Made by a program: the position numbers and the translations under genes. From NCBI GenBank assembly GCA_023623175.1, contig JAMNXU010000033.1, positions 1 to 64,000 on the forward strand: a stretch of 64,000 nucleotides of DNA, written 5' to 3'. Shown piece by piece: positions 16,746 to 25,942 of the stretch. The DNA comes from Bacillota bacterium (lineage in GTDB: Bacteria > Bacillota > Clostridia > Acetivibrionales > JAMNXU01). The notes under the pieces were generated by a model that saw only the letters and a list, made by a program, of their open reading frames with translations, was not told the DNA's origin and did not search any database. Position 1 is the first letter of the stretch. The number at the start of each line of letters is the position of its first letter.

Positions 16746-16824
16746 CAAGGGGTTACAGCATTCATTTCCGTAACAACGACAACGGGGCGACGGTTGTAAG
16801 GGGGAAATAACCTGTAACCCCTTG
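16746..16824. repeat. 79-bp unit bounded by 13-bp perfect inverted repeats
   Basis: CAAGGGGTTACAG (16746-16758) and CTGTAACCCCTTG (16812-16824) are exact inverted copies separated by 53 bases. The inside carries weaker dyads (GTAACAACG versus CGGTTGTAA). It could be a tiny non-autonomous element (MITE) or a large RNA hairpin in the leader of the next gene. No T-run follows, so it is not a terminator. The 16590-16849 spacer otherwise holds only the tandem repeat at 16646. Confidence 0.6.
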
Positions 16825-16849
16825 TAAATTGCTTCCTGGAGTGGTGTCC

Positions 16850-17110
16850 ATGTGCCGTGCTTCGGATATCAGGCAGAAAGAAATTATAAATATCACTGAC
16901 GGAAGGCGGCTCGGTTTTGTGGGCGATGTCGAAATAAACTTTGAAGAGGGGAAAATAGAGTCGATAATCGTTCCTACGGGGGGAAGATGGTTCGGCCTGA
17001 TAGGCAGGGACAGCGAAATTGTAATTCCATGGGACAGGGTGAGGCGCATAGGCGAAGATATCATCCTCGTCGAGGTGGATGAACGGTTTATGCGAAAATA
17101 CTACGAATAA
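16850..17110 (+). CDS. YlmC/YmxH family PRC-barrel sporulation protein
   Basis: An 86-residue protein with a PRC-barrel-like fold: RQKEIINITDGRRLGFVGDV, then KIESIIVPTGGRWFGLIG, then IPWDRVRRIGEDIILVEV. The family is widespread in endospore formers, often under sporulation control, and has no known biochemical activity. The ATG at 16850 is preferred because CTGGAG lies eight bases upstream. An in-frame TTG at 16829 has none. Its place behind sigG matches other clostridial genomes. Confidence 0.85.
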   Translation: MCRASDIRQKEIINITDGRRLGFVGDVEINFEEGKIESIIVPTGGRWFGLIGRDSEIVIPWDRVRRIGEDIILVEVDERFMRKYYE

Positions 17111-17209
17111 TTTTGCGGAAAATTTGATTTTGGTGTACTATTATCAAGTAGGAGTATCAGGAAGAAAAACAAAGAAACCCCGGAGGCGGAAAAAACGGAG
17201 GGATTATCG

Positions 17210-17665
17210 ATGAAGTGCCCTTTTTGTGGTTATGACGAGGACAAGGTCATCGACTCGAGACCGACCGACGAAGGCACGGCCATCAGGCGCAGACGCGAAT
17301 GCACTAAGTGCCAGAAGCGTTTTACCACCTATGAAAAAGTTGAAAGCCTGCCGCTGATGGTAATAAAGAAGGACAAGTCAAGGCAGCCGTTCAGCAGGGA
17401 AAAGCTTCTTAACGGACTGATGAGGGCCTGCGAAAAAAGGCCTGTTTCGATAGATGACCTTGAAAAACTGGTAACCGATATCGAAACGCAGATAATGAAC
17501 ACGCTCAAACGCGAAATAACGTCGCGGGAGATAGGCGAAATGGTCATGGCACGGCTCAAGAATCTTGACGAAGTCGCCTATGTGCGTTTTGCATCGGTAT
17601 ATCGGCAGTTCAAGGATATCAATACTTTTATGGACGAATTGAGGAAGCTGCTCAACGAAAAATGA
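17210..17665 (+). CDS. nrdR: Transcriptional repressor NrdR
   Basis: A 151-residue repressor of ribonucleotide reductase genes. A zinc ribbon has Cys3, Cys6, Cys31 and Cys34 ([10 protein letters not shown] and ECTKCQKRF), followed by an ATP-cone domain ([24 protein letters not shown], split at the basic stretch) that senses ATP/dATP. Length and motifs are those of the family. GGAGGGA precedes the ATG. It converges with the PHP gene, the two stops being only 14 bases apart with no visible terminator between them. Confidence 0.96.
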   Translation: MKCPFCGYDEDKVIDSRPTDEGTAIRRRRECTKCQKRFTTYEKVESLPLMVIKKDKSRQPFSREKLLNGLMRACEKRPVSIDDLEKLVTDIETQIMNTLKREITSREIGEMVMARLKNLDEVAYVRFASVYRQFKDINTFMDELRKLLNEK

Positions 17666-17679
17666 TGCGGGACATTAAC

Positions 17680-18354
17680 CTAATCGCATATCAGCCTGAT
17701 AATTCGTCCTGCCCTGAGAAGAGCCGCAAATTCGGCCGAATTTGACGGTGCCTCGGGTAAAACAACTCCTCCGTGCGCGAGATCCTCGGGCCTGTGAAAA
17801 TCAGATCCGGATATTTTCTTAAGGCTGTGCTTCGCGGCATATTCAAAGGCCAGTTCATTGCGCGATTCATGCCTGGGATTGCCGTTATATACCTCGACCC
17901 CGTCAAGAAATTTAGGATTCGCGGGGACCACGCCCTGCCTGAAGGGGTGCGCCTGGTATATCATGATTCCTGTGCCTTTCATTTTTGCAGCGAATTTTTC
18001 AATACCCCATGTATGGATATTTTCATTTTTTTTCAAAAATTCCTCATCTATCCCGTAAACGAGATAGTCATTATTCCTGTATTCCGAAAAACTTAATTCG
18101 ATGCCCAGCAGAACCCTTAGCCCTATTTTTTCGCCGTGCTTTTTTGCGATCCTGTATCCTTTCAAATAGGCGTCGATTTTATCTTCCCAGCAGCCCTGCA
18201 CAAAATCAATGATACTGTCAACGAAGTGATCCGTGATAACAATGCCGTCATAACCTGCATCCTTGTACATTTCCACGACCGTAGCCGCATCCACTTGTGC
18301 GCACGGACTCACTTCACTGGTGTGAACATGGGTATCATACCTGTATTCCCTCAT
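17680..18354 (-). CDS. PHP domain phosphoesterase
   Basis: About 224 residues. The metal-binding PHP motifs are present in order: YDTHVHTSE at the start, IVITDHF, LLGIELSF, a mid-protein IYQAHPFRQ and GSDFHRPEDL near the end. These usually coordinate two or three metal ions in histidinol-phosphatase or nuclease-like enzymes. The substrate is unknown. The ATG at 18354 is chosen because GGGAGG lies six bases before it. The open frame continues upstream to 18396, but those extra 14 residues are a translation of the palindromic repeat at 18368-18394. Confidence 0.85.
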   Translation of the reverse strand: MREYRYDTHVHTSEVSPCAQVDAATVVEMYKDAGYDGIVITDHFVDSIIDFVQGCWEDKIDAYLKGYRIAKKHGEKIGLRVLLGIELSFSEYRNNDYLVYGIDEEFLKKNENIHTWGIEKFAAKMKGTGIMIYQAHPFRQGVVPANPKFLDGVEVYNGNPRHESRNELAFEYAAKHSLKKISGSDFHRPEDLAHGGVVLPEAPSNSAEFAALLRAGRIIRLICD

Positions 18355-18367
18355 TTGCGACCTCCCT

Positions 18368-18394
18368 GGGACACGGGGACGGTTCTCCTGTCCC
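18368..18394. repeat. REP-like palindromic repeat (GGGACA...TGTCCC)
   Basis: GGGACACGGGGACGG followed by TTCTCCTGTCCC forms an imperfect palindrome with GGGACA/TGTCCC ends. Very similar units are, from general knowledge, scattered through many clostridial and other genomes, often linked to IS200-like REP-associated transposases. It lies just before the PHP gene's ribosome site. Only one copy was noticed in this window. Confidence 0.6.
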
Positions 18395-18786
18395 ATTATC
18401 TTTATTCATAAATTGTGTTGTTAGTATATTATGCCGTCAGTATATTATGTTGTAAGTTTTGCTAACGATTATATAATCACACATGATATATAACCGTGCG
18501 TAAAAAATGCAAACATAAAAAAATGATCTGATATATGCTGACGGTTTACAACAATGAATAATATAAAAAAACGGCATTAAATTCAAACACAATAAATATA
18601 AACACAGAAAACGGAGTTGTCAATTGATAAAACATGTTTTTGCCCATGAAGGAAACAACGGTAAGATACCGGACAATGACCGGTTCTGGCAATTCCGATT
18701 AGCCTGTACTGCCGTGCACTGGTGGACAAAGTGAAGACCCTTGTGACTGCTTCCTGCCTTCCCATGTATAAAAATTCTTTACATTG
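18395..18786. other. Gene-free AT-rich spacer before yifB
   Basis: No gene is supported here. It holds a short direct repeat AGTATATTATG (near 18425 and 18440), many A-runs, and a TTTACAT-TG-ATGTAAA dyad around 18778-18793 that merges into the yifB promoter. Both strands should carry promoters, since the flanking genes are divergent. Confidence 0.4.
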
Positions 18787-18827
18787 ATGTAAAAATATTG
18801 CATAAGAATGTAAAAATATAGTATAAT
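18787..18827 (+). promoter_or_regulatory. yifB promoter with phased direct repeats
   Basis: TTGCAT (18798-18803) and TATAAT (18822-18827) are 18 bases apart. ATGTAAAAATAT is perfectly repeated at 18787-18798 and 18808-18819, a 21-base spacing, i.e. two helical turns, overlapping the -35 and the spacer. This layout fits binding of a regulator to one face of the DNA. The -10 is only 10 bases from the first ATG of yifB. Confidence 0.6.
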
Positions 18828-18837
18828 TACTATAAAA

Positions 18838-20394
18838 ATGCAACAAGGGGGCGATTTTCTGCTTTCCACGGTCAAAAGCTGTGCGCTGCTAGGTATAGAC
18901 GGCCGGGTCGTGGACGTTGAGGTTGACATAAGCAACGGAATTCCTTCTTTCGACATTGTCGGTCTTGGAGATGCGGCAGTCAGGGAATCCAGGGAAAGGG
19001 TCCGCGCAGCAATAAAGAATTCCGGTTTTGAATATCCCGTCCGGAGGATTACGGTCAACCTGGCTCCGGCAAACCTGAGAAAGGAAGGTTCTTCCTACGA
19101 CCTTGCCGTTGCAATAGGTATTTTATACGCGTCGGGGCAGCTTTCCGGATTTGATGCTGACAAGTACATGTTTGTTGGCGAATTGTCCCTTGACGGCGAG
19201 ATAAAGCCTGTCAACGGCGCTCTTTCCATGGCCGCATGCGCGCAGCAAAACGGTATTGAAAACCTTGTACTGCCCGTTCAGAACGCCGACGAAGCGGCTG
19301 TAGTAAAAGGTGTGAATATTCTTCCCGCGGGGCACATTCTCGAAGTTGCAGATCATTTACAGGAATTGAATAAAATAACTCCGCATAAAGTGAATTCGGA
19401 AAATCTTTTCAGCAGGTTCGATCCGGACGCGCCGGATTTTGCCGATGTAAAAGGGCAGGATATCGCCAAGAGGGCGCTGGAAGTGGCAGCTTCGGGGGGA
19501 CATAACGTTCTTATGGTCGGCCCGGCCGGATCGGGGAAAACGATGCTTGCGCGGCGACTGCCTGGCATCCTTCCGTCCTTGACCTTTGAAGAAGCCATAG
19601 AGGTAACAAAGATTTACAGCATTGCAGGGCTTCTTCCTCCCGGCAGTTCCCTTATAACAAAAAGACCGTTCAGGAACCCGCATCACACGATATCGGCAGT
19701 AGGGCTCACGGGCGGCGGGAAAATACCGAAACCCGGCGAAATAAGCCTTTCCCATTATGGAGTTCTTTTCCTTGACGAGTTGCCCGAATTTGGATGCGAA
19801 GCGCTCGAAGCGCTTAGACAGCCCCTGGAGGACGGCAGTGTAACCGTGGCAAGACTCAATGCCAGTATAACGTACCCGGCAAGGTTCATGCTGCTATGCG
19901 CTGCAAATCCCTGCAAGTGCGGGAATTACCTGAGCGGTTCACGCGAATGCACCTGTTCGCCGCAGTCACGGTCAAGGTACCTCGGGAGGTTGAGCGCACC
20001 GCTGCTTGACCGCATAGATATACAGATAGAAATAAGCCCGGTTAAATATACGGAACTCGGTTGCAAAAAACGTGCCGAGAGCAGCCGCGCCATTCGCAAA
20101 AGGGTGGAGAAGGCAAGGGAAATACAGCTAAAAAGGTACAGGGGAACGGGGATATATTCCAACTCCCAGCTTAAGCCGCCAATGATTGATGAGTTCTGCG
20201 TTCTCGATGGCGCGGCGGCCGAATTGCTCGGCAAGGCCTTCGAAAGCCTGGGATTGAGCGCCAGGGCCCATGACAGGATACTCAAGGTTGCAAGGACAAT
20301 CGCCGACCTGGACGAAAGCGAAACCATCAGGACCTGCCACGTGGCTGAAGCCATGCAGTACAGGAGCCTTGACAGAAAACTCCGTGATCTTTGA
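18838..20394 (+). CDS. YifB/ComM-type Mg-chelatase-like AAA+ ATPase
   Basis: A 518-residue protein with an N-terminal ChlI-like domain (VDVEVDISNGIPSFDIVGL), Walker A GPAGSGKT at 228-235, a FLDELPEF Walker B, and a C-terminal Mg_chelatase_C domain with a CAANPCKCG cysteine cluster. ComM, the best known member, drives branch migration during natural transformation, which fits dprA ten bases downstream. Homologues start MLS-VKS. That position corresponds to CTG at 18859, which has AAGGGGG eight bases before it, whereas the ATG at 18838 has no ribosome site and would leave almost no leader. Confidence 0.92.
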   Translation: MQQGGDFLLSTVKSCALLGIDGRVVDVEVDISNGIPSFDIVGLGDAAVRESRERVRAAIKNSGFEYPVRRITVNLAPANLRKEGSSYDLAVAIGILYASGQLSGFDADKYMFVGELSLDGEIKPVNGALSMAACAQQNGIENLVLPVQNADEAAVVKGVNILPAGHILEVADHLQELNKITPHKVNSENLFSRFDPDAPDFADVKGQDIAKRALEVAASGGHNVLMVGPAGSGKTMLARRLPGILPSLTFEEAIEVTKIYSIAGLLPPGSSLITKRPFRNPHHTISAVGLTGGGKIPKPGEISLSHYGVLFLDELPEFGCEALEALRQPLEDGSVTVARLNASITYPARFMLLCAANPCKCGNYLSGSRECTCSPQSRSRYLGRLSAPLLDRIDIQIEISPVKYTELGCKKRAESSRAIRKRVEKAREIQLKRYRGTGIYSNSQLKPPMIDEFCVLDGAAAELLGKAFESLGLSARAHDRILKVARTIADLDESETIRTCHVAEAMQYRSLDRKLRDL

Positions 20395-20403
20395 GGAGGG
20401 AAA

Positions 20404-21531
20404 ATGTTTGAAAGGTTAAAATACTGGATCTGGCTGGCATCACTCGACAGTATGGGGCCGAGAAAAATGAACCTGCTGCTGGATATGTTCGGGGATCCCC
20501 TGAACCTGTGGCACTGTTCGCCGGACGAACTTAAAAAAATCAGTTTTTTGAATGAGAACAACCTGAACCAGCTGGCCGACAGGAAAAGAAGGGAATATTC
20601 GTCAGCGTGTCTTGAGGAACTCAAGGCGAAGGGCATTCGCGTCATAACCATCAGGGATCCCGAATACCCGGAACTGCTGAGGCATATATATGACCCGCCT
20701 GCAGTATTGTTTGTAAGGGGAACGCTTCACTGCGATGAAAAAATGATCGCAATAGTCGGATCAAGGAAAGCCAGCGCCTACGGGGCAAAAGTCGCGTATA
20801 CGCTCGCTTATAAACTGTCCAAGGCCGGATTTGTTATTATCAGCGGCATGGCGAAAGGCATTGACACCCAAGCCCACAGGGGGGCGCTCGAGGCCGGCGG
20901 CAGAACCGTGGCTGTTCTGGGCTGCGGAATAGACAATGTATATCCGCCTGAAAACCGGGGACTTGCAGAAAGGATTGTGCAGAATGGAGCGGTTGCCTCC
21001 GAATACTTGCCCGGCAGCAAACCGATGCCCTATAATTTTCCTGCAAGGAACCGTATTATAAGCGGCATGTCGCTGGGAACAATTGTTGTCGAAGCAGGTG
21101 AAAAAAGCGGCTCGCTGATTACGGCCGGCTACGCCCTGGACCAGGGAAGGGAAGTGTTTGCCGTACCGGGAAATATCGACAGCATGAACAGCGTGGGAAC
21201 CAACAGGCTGATAAAAGAAGGGGCCAAACCTGTCACCGATGTGAAGGATGTACTCGAGGAGTTCGGAATAACGTCCGATACGCGGCATTGCATATCGGGA
21301 AATGAAAGGGCGAACCGGAAGGCGACGTTTTTTCCTCCGAACCTCAGCGATGAGGAAAAAATACTTCTTAAGTGTCTCGCCGAAGGCAGGCAGCACATTG
21401 ACATCATCGCGGCGAAGTGCGGCATGGACAGCGCAAGTATCTCAGCGTTGCTTACGATGATGGAACTCAGCGGTTTTGTGCATCAGCTTCCGGGTAAATA
21501 TTTTGAGATAGATGAGAAGCTTTTGTTTTAA
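20404..21531 (+). CDS. dprA: DNA processing protein DprA
   Basis: A 375-residue protein with an N-terminal SAM-like region (residues 1-75), a Rossmann-like DprA core (IVGSRKASAYG, ISGMAKGIDTQAHRGAL, VLGCGIDNVYPPEN, SLITAGYALDQGREVFAVPG) and a C-terminal winged-helix-like region with many lysines and a DprA_WH end. It loads RecA on incoming single-stranded DNA during transformation or recombination. It follows yifB by nine bases with a GGAGGG site, so the two form a small DNA-uptake or repair operon. Confidence 0.95.
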   Translation: MFERLKYWIWLASLDSMGPRKMNLLLDMFGDPLNLWHCSPDELKKISFLNENNLNQLADRKRREYSSACLEELKAKGIRVITIRDPEYPELLRHIYDPPAVLFVRGTLHCDEKMIAIVGSRKASAYGAKVAYTLAYKLSKAGFVIISGMAKGIDTQAHRGALEAGGRTVAVLGCGIDNVYPPENRGLAERIVQNGAVASEYLPGSKPMPYNFPARNRIISGMSLGTIVVEAGEKSGSLITAGYALDQGREVFAVPGNIDSMNSVGTNRLIKEGAKPVTDVKDVLEEFGITSDTRHCISGNERANRKATFFPPNLSDEEKILLKCLAEGRQHIDIIAAKCGMDSASISALLTMMELSGFVHQLPGKYFEIDEKLLF

Positions 21532-21639
21532 TATAATTTGTCTGGATTTTATATTAAAATGTGTTAATATAAAGATTGAATTTTGCGAAAAACATAAAGA
21601 ACCGTATTGCGGAGATTCGGAGAAAGCACAATAACTGAA

Positions 21640-21810
21640 TAACAATAATTAAAAAATTAAATAAATGATTAAACAGGCAGTTAAATGAGCAATAAAATAA
21701 GTTTATTAAATAAGCAGTAAAAACAAGCAGTAAAATAATCGCATTAAATAAGCAGTAACAATAAATAATTATAAACAGTTAAACAAACAATTAAACAAAG
21801 CGTTAAAATC
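21640..21810. repeat. Degenerate A-rich tandem repeats upstream of topA
   Basis: The 302-base gap between dprA and topA holds repeated TTAAA-(C/T)AA-GCAGTAA units. ATTAAATAAGCAGTAA is exact at 21705-21720 and 21743-21758, with partial copies between and around them down to ACAATTAAACAAAG. The plus strand is almost free of C and has frequent A-runs. It contains no gene. It may be a bent or easily unwound DNA tract; the topA ribosome site GGAGGT follows at 21825. Confidence 0.65.
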
Positions 21811-21833
21811 GCTTAAAACGACCGGAGGTAGAA

Positions 21834-23942
21834 ATGGCAGATTATCTTGTTATCGTCGAATCGCCTGCTAAGGCTAAAACCATTGGGAAATTTCTCGGAA
21901 AGTCGTATAAGATAGAAGCATCTATGGGCCACGTGAGAGATTTGCCGAAGAGCCAGATGGGTGTCGACATAGAAAATGATTTCAGTCCCAGGTATATAAC
22001 GATACGTGGCAAGGGAGACCTGATATCAAAACTGAAAAAAGAAGCTAAAAGCGTAAAAAAAGTATATCTTGCGACGGACCCTGACCGCGAAGGTGAGGCA
22101 ATATCATGGCACCTTGCCAACCTGCTCAACCTTGATGAAAAGGAAGACTGCCGCATAACCTTTAATGAAATAACAAAAACTGCGGTTATGAATGCCCTTA
22201 AATCACCAAGGCCGATAAACATGGACCTCGTTGATGCCCAGCAGGCCAGGAGGGTGCTGGACAGGTTAGTGGGATACAAAATCAGCCCGCTGCTCTGGAA
22301 GAAAGTCAAGAAGGGGCTGAGTGCAGGAAGGGTCCAGTCGGTTGCTACACGGCTCATAGTTGACAGGGAAGAGGAAATTGAGAATTTTGTCCCCGAGGAA
22401 TACTGGACCATAGACGTAAAACTTGCAAAACTCAATGAGCAGACAAGGAAGGGAACCTTTACTGCCAGGTTTTACGGAAAAACCGATGAAAAAATCGAAC
22501 TGGCTGATTCCGCCCAGGTGGACAGAATCCTCAGGGAACTTGAAGGCAAGGAGTATACGGTTCTCAGCGTGAAGAAGACCGAGAAAAAGAGATCTCCCGC
22601 TCCGCCCTTCATTACAAGTACGCTGCAGCAGGAGGCAGCAAGAAAGCTTGGATTCACCACGAAAAAAACTATGATGGTAGCCCAGCAGCTTTATGAGGGC
22701 GTGGAAATCAAGGGCAGGGGTTCCGTGGGACTGATTACATACATGAGAACCGATTCTACGAGGATTTCGCGGGAAATACAGGAGGAAGCCAGAAAACTCA
22801 TCGGCGAAAAATACGGCAGCGCCTATCTGCCTGAAACCACCAGGGTATATAAAAACAAATCGGCTTCCCAGGATGCACACGAGGCAATACGTCCGAGTTA
22901 CCTTGACCTTGATCCCGAATCGGTAAAATCATCGCTGACCCAGGATCAGCAAAAATTATATAAACTGATCTGGGACAGGTTCATAGCCAGCCAGATGTCA
23001 TCGGCCGTATATGACACCGTAAGCGTGGACATTGGCGCCGGAGAGTATGTCTTCAGGGCCAACGGATCAAAAATAAAGTTCAGGGGGTTTATGGCGGTAT
23101 ATACCGAGGGCCGGGACGATGAATCCGAGGAAGAAAAAGAGGCGGAGATACCAGAACTGGCAGAAGGAGAGAAACTCAATCCGGTTAAAATTGAACCCGC
23201 CCAGCATTTTACACAGCCACCCCAGCGCTATACCGAGGCCACGCTGGTCAAAACCCTCGAAGAATTGGGCATTGGGCGCCCGAGCACCTACGCTCCCATT
23301 ATTTCGACCATTTTGTCAAGAGGTTACGTCGTCAAGGAGAAAAAACAGCTTGTGCCCACTGAACTGGGCAAGATAGTGACCGACATAATGAAAAAATACT
23401 TCGAAGAGATAGTGGATGTCAATTTCACAGCGCAGCTCGAGAAAAAACTTGACGACGTGGAAGAAGGGACGATCAAATGGATTGACATCATGAAAGAATT
23501 CTACCCGCGATTTGTCGAAGTATTGAAGGAAGCGGAAGAAAAAATAGGAAATATTGAGATTCCCGACGAAGTTTCCGATGTAATATGCGAGAAATGCGGA
23601 CGCAACATGGTTGTTAAGACGGGAAGATTCGGAAAGTTCCTTGCGTGTCCCGGTTTCCCCGAATGCAGGAATACAATGCCAATATTTGAGGAAGCCGGAG
23701 TGGACTGCCCCGTATGCGGCGGCAGAGTTCTCGTAAAAAAGACCAGGACGGGAAGGAAATATTACGGATGTGAAAACAATCCGACATGCGGCTTCATGAC
23801 ATGGGACAGACCCGTCAATGAGAAATGCCCCAAGTGCGGAAGCATTCTTGTAAGCAAATCCGAGGGCAGGACAACGAGGCTGAGATGTTCCAATAAGGAA
23901 TGTGATTATACAAAGGAAAGCGGAGAAAAGCAAAATGGCTGA
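21834..23942 (+). CDS. topA: DNA topoisomerase I
   Basis: A 702-residue type IA topoisomerase that relaxes negative supercoils. The Toprim site has Glu9 and Asp82-x-Asp84-x-Glu86 (TDPDREGE). The catalytic tyrosine is Tyr303 in [10 protein letters not shown]. The C-terminus carries three four-cysteine zinc fingers (CEKCGRN..., CPVCGGR..., CPKCGS...), the usual arrangement in Firmicutes. GGAGGT precedes the ATG. It overlaps trmFO by eight bases, a gene pair conserved in Firmicutes. Confidence 0.97.
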   Translation: MADYLVIVESPAKAKTIGKFLGKSYKIEASMGHVRDLPKSQMGVDIENDFSPRYITIRGKGDLISKLKKEAKSVKKVYLATDPDREGEAISWHLANLLNLDEKEDCRITFNEITKTAVMNALKSPRPINMDLVDAQQARRVLDRLVGYKISPLLWKKVKKGLSAGRVQSVATRLIVDREEEIENFVPEEYWTIDVKLAKLNEQTRKGTFTARFYGKTDEKIELADSAQVDRILRELEGKEYTVLSVKKTEKKRSPAPPFITSTLQQEAARKLGFTTKKTMMVAQQLYEGVEIKGRGSVGLITYMRTDSTRISREIQEEARKLIGEKYGSAYLPETTRVYKNKSASQDAHEAIRPSYLDLDPESVKSSLTQDQQKLYKLIWDRFIASQMSSAVYDTVSVDIGAGEYVFRANGSKIKFRGFMAVYTEGRDDESEEEKEAEIPELAEGEKLNPVKIEPAQHFTQPPQRYTEATLVKTLEELGIGRPSTYAPIISTILSRGYVVKEKKQLVPTELGKIVTDIMKKYFEEIVDVNFTAQLEKKLDDVEEGTIKWIDIMKEFYPRFVEVLKEAEEKIGNIEIPDEVSDVICEKCGRNMVVKTGRFGKFLACPGFPECRNTMPIFEEAGVDCPVCGGRVLVKKTRTGRKYYGCENNPTCGFMTWDRPVNEKCPKCGSILVSKSEGRTTRLRCSNKECDYTKESGEKQNG

Positions 23943-25251
23943 CTTCATAAGGGTCATAGGCGCGGGTCTCGCCGGATGCGAGGCTGCCTGGCAGATTGCA
24001 GAAAGAGGAATAAACGTAAAACTTTACGAGATGAAACCTGGAAAATATACCCCTGCGCACCATTATCCCGCCTTTGCGGAGCTGGTTTGTTCCAATTCGC
24101 TCAGGGCAGACGGGCTTGAAAACGCAGTGGGTCTTTTAAAGGAAGAAATGCGAAGGCTGGGATCGCTGATAATGCAATGCGCTGACAAAACGCGGATCCC
24201 GGCCGGAGGGGCATTGGCCGTCGACAGGGTGAAATTTTCCGAAGCGGTGACCGATGCCGTTAAATCTCATGCTCGTATAGAGATAATCAACGAGGAAGTT
24301 ACAAAGATAGAAGACGATGCGATGACCATCGTGGCAACGGGACCGCTTACTTCGGAAAGCCTGTCGCAATATATTGGAAAGCTGCTCGGCAGGGATTACC
24401 TGTATTTTTTTGACGCTGCAGCTCCGATAGTAACATTGGAGTCCATAGATATGTCAAAAGCCTTCAGGGCATCGCGATACAACAAGGGGACCGACGATTA
24501 CATCAACTGCCCCATGGAAAAAGAGCAGTATGAAGAATTCTGGAAGCAGCTTGTCGAAGCCGAAACCGCCGAGCTTAAGGGTCCTGACGCAGAAATAGTT
24601 TTTGAAGGCTGTATGCCCGTTGAAACTATGGCCAAAAGGGGAAAGGATACGCTGCGGTTCGGGCCGATGAAACCCGTAGGTCTTATAAATCCTGCCACGG
24701 GTCGGGAACCATATGCCGTGGTTCAGCTCAGGCAGGACAATTCGGAAGGCACACTTTACAATATGGTAGGTTTTCAAACCAGGCTCAAATGGCCCGAGCA
24801 GAAAAGGGTATTCCACATGATACCTGGTCTTGAAAATGCGGAATTTGTACGCTATGGAGTAATGCACAGGAACACGTACATAAATTCCCCGGGTCTCCTG
24901 GACTGGAGTTATCGTCTCATCAGAAGGCCCAATATTTATTTCGCCGGCCAGATAACGGGTGTCGAGGGATATGTCGAATCGGCTGCCTCGGGACTCGTCG
25001 CGGGCATAAATGCCGCGCTGAGGTTCAGCGGTGGAGAGGGTTTTCGCTTTCCTCCGATCACGGCATTGGGAGCGCTCGCAAGGTATATTTCGGATGCGAA
25101 TATAAGGAACTTCCAACCGATGAATATTAATTTCGGACTGATTGATCCACTGGATATACGCGTCAGGGATAAAAGGCAGAAGAATCTCATGATTTCTGAA
25201 AGGTCGCTCAAATTCATAGACTCCGTCAGGAGTACTATCGGACTGTCTTGA
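23935..25251 (+). CDS. trmFO: tRNA (uracil-54-C5) methyltransferase TrmFO
   Basis: A 438-residue folate/FAD-dependent enzyme that makes ribothymidine 54 in tRNA. The N-terminal dinucleotide fold reads [31 protein letters not shown] holds a conserved cysteine, [14 protein letters not shown] and the C-terminal [15 protein letters not shown] motif are diagnostic. The ATG at 23935 is inside the topA stop region, with GGAG ten bases upstream, and homologues begin here. The frame is open to 23902 but that would extend into topA. Confidence 0.95.
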   Translation: MADFIRVIGAGLAGCEAAWQIAERGINVKLYEMKPGKYTPAHHYPAFAELVCSNSLRADGLENAVGLLKEEMRRLGSLIMQCADKTRIPAGGALAVDRVKFSEAVTDAVKSHARIEIINEEVTKIEDDAMTIVATGPLTSESLSQYIGKLLGRDYLYFFDAAAPIVTLESIDMSKAFRASRYNKGTDDYINCPMEKEQYEEFWKQLVEAETAELKGPDAEIVFEGCMPVETMAKRGKDTLRFGPMKPVGLINPATGREPYAVVQLRQDNSEGTLYNMVGFQTRLKWPEQKRVFHMIPGLENAEFVRYGVMHRNTYINSPGLLDWSYRLIRRPNIYFAGQITGVEGYVESAASGLVAGINAALRFSGGEGFRFPPITALGALARYISDANIRNFQPMNINFGLIDPLDIRVRDKRQKNLMISERSLKFIDSVRSTIGLS

Positions 25252-25308
25252 ATTTAAGACTTTTTTGCCATAAACTGAAAGCTCCGGGTTACCATTTTAA
25301 CCAGGACT

Positions 25309-25340
25309 AAAGTACTATTTTATTAATAGTACTTTTATAT
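25309..25340 (+). terminator. AT-rich hairpin after trmFO, probable terminator
   Basis: AAAGTACTATT (25309-25319) and AATAGTACTTT (25325-25335) form a perfect 11-bp stem with a 5-base loop, followed by TATAT. The stem is weak in GC and the T tail short, so termination is likely but not certain. It stands between trmFO and the motility operon. The rest of this 304-base gap holds the operon promoter and Spo0A box. Confidence 0.55.
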
Positions 25341-25442
25341 CATACATCCGGAACACCGCTTATTTCAAGCACTTCAGGACACTAAAACGTGAAAGCGGGC
25401 AAAATGAACTGGAAGCAGCGAAAGCAAAGCCGCAGTTAATCA

Positions 25443-25471
25443 TTGAGTTCAGTGTCAAAATATGTTATTAT
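25443..25471 (+). promoter_or_regulatory. Sigma-A promoter of the fla/che operon
   Basis: TTGAGT (25443-25448) and TATTAT (25466-25471) are exactly 17 bases apart. Transcription would start near 25478, 78 bases before flgB. No sigma-D motif (TAAA...GCCGATAA) was seen here. Confidence 0.55.
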
Positions 25472-25495
25472 GATGTATAAAAGTGGTATTTTTAT

Positions 25496-25502
25496 TGTCG
25501 AA
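25496..25502 (+). promoter_or_regulatory. Spo0A box (TGTCGAA)
   Basis: A perfect TGTCGAA, within TTGTCGAAT, lies about 20 bases downstream of the predicted start of the motility transcript. Bound Spo0A there would block transcription. A one-mismatch copy, GGTCGAA, occurs at 25536-25542 overlapping the ribosome-site hairpin. Confidence 0.5.
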
Positions 25503-25538
25503 TTTCATTTCTAAAAATAGAATAAATGCGTAACAGGT

Positions 25539-25553
25539 CGAACAGGAGGTTCG
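25539..25553 (+). promoter_or_regulatory. flgB ribosome site in a hairpin loop
   Basis: CGAAC (25539-25543) pairs with GTTCG (25549-25553) around AGGAG, so the Shine-Dalgarno core of flgB sits in the loop of a 5-bp hairpin, two bases before the ATG. This may modulate translation of the first operon gene. Confidence 0.4.
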
Positions 25554-25555
25554 CA

Positions 25556-25939
25556 ATGCTGGAAAGAATCTTATCAAGAACAAATCTTGTCGAAAAAGCT
25601 CTTGATGCCGCATGGCTGAGGAACGAAGTCATAGCCCATAATATTGCCAATGCCGACACGCCGGGATACAAAAAAAAGGCGGTGGCGTTTGAGGAATATC
25701 TCAACGGGTACGGCAATGAACTGAAGAAAAAAGGATTAAAAAGGGCTGCCGGCATTCCCGAACCTACGATTAAAACAGTGAACACGGAAACAAGCACGCG
25801 TCTCGACGGAAATAACGTGGATATTGAGGCGGAAATGGCACAGATGGCAAAAAACACGATAAAATACAACACACTGATTCAAAGAATCAGCGGAACGTTC
25901 AGCACCATAAAAACCGTCATCAACGATGGGAGGAGATAA
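25556..25939 (+). CDS. flgB: Flagellar basal-body rod protein FlgB
   Basis: A 127-residue proximal rod subunit exported by the flagellar type III system. The family motif AHNIANADTPGYKKKAVAFEEYL is recognisable (ANADTPGYK). The C-terminal half has the NNVDIEAEMAQMAKNTIKYNTL pattern. The ATG at 25556 carries AGGAGG; longer reading back to 25526 is not supported. It is the first gene of the fla/che operon, three bases from flgC. Confidence 0.95.
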   Translation: MLERILSRTNLVEKALDAAWLRNEVIAHNIANADTPGYKKKAVAFEEYLNGYGNELKKKGLKRAAGIPEPTIKTVNTETSTRLDGNNVDIEAEMAQMAKNTIKYNTLIQRISGTFSTIKTVINDGRR

Positions 25940-25942
25940 TTA

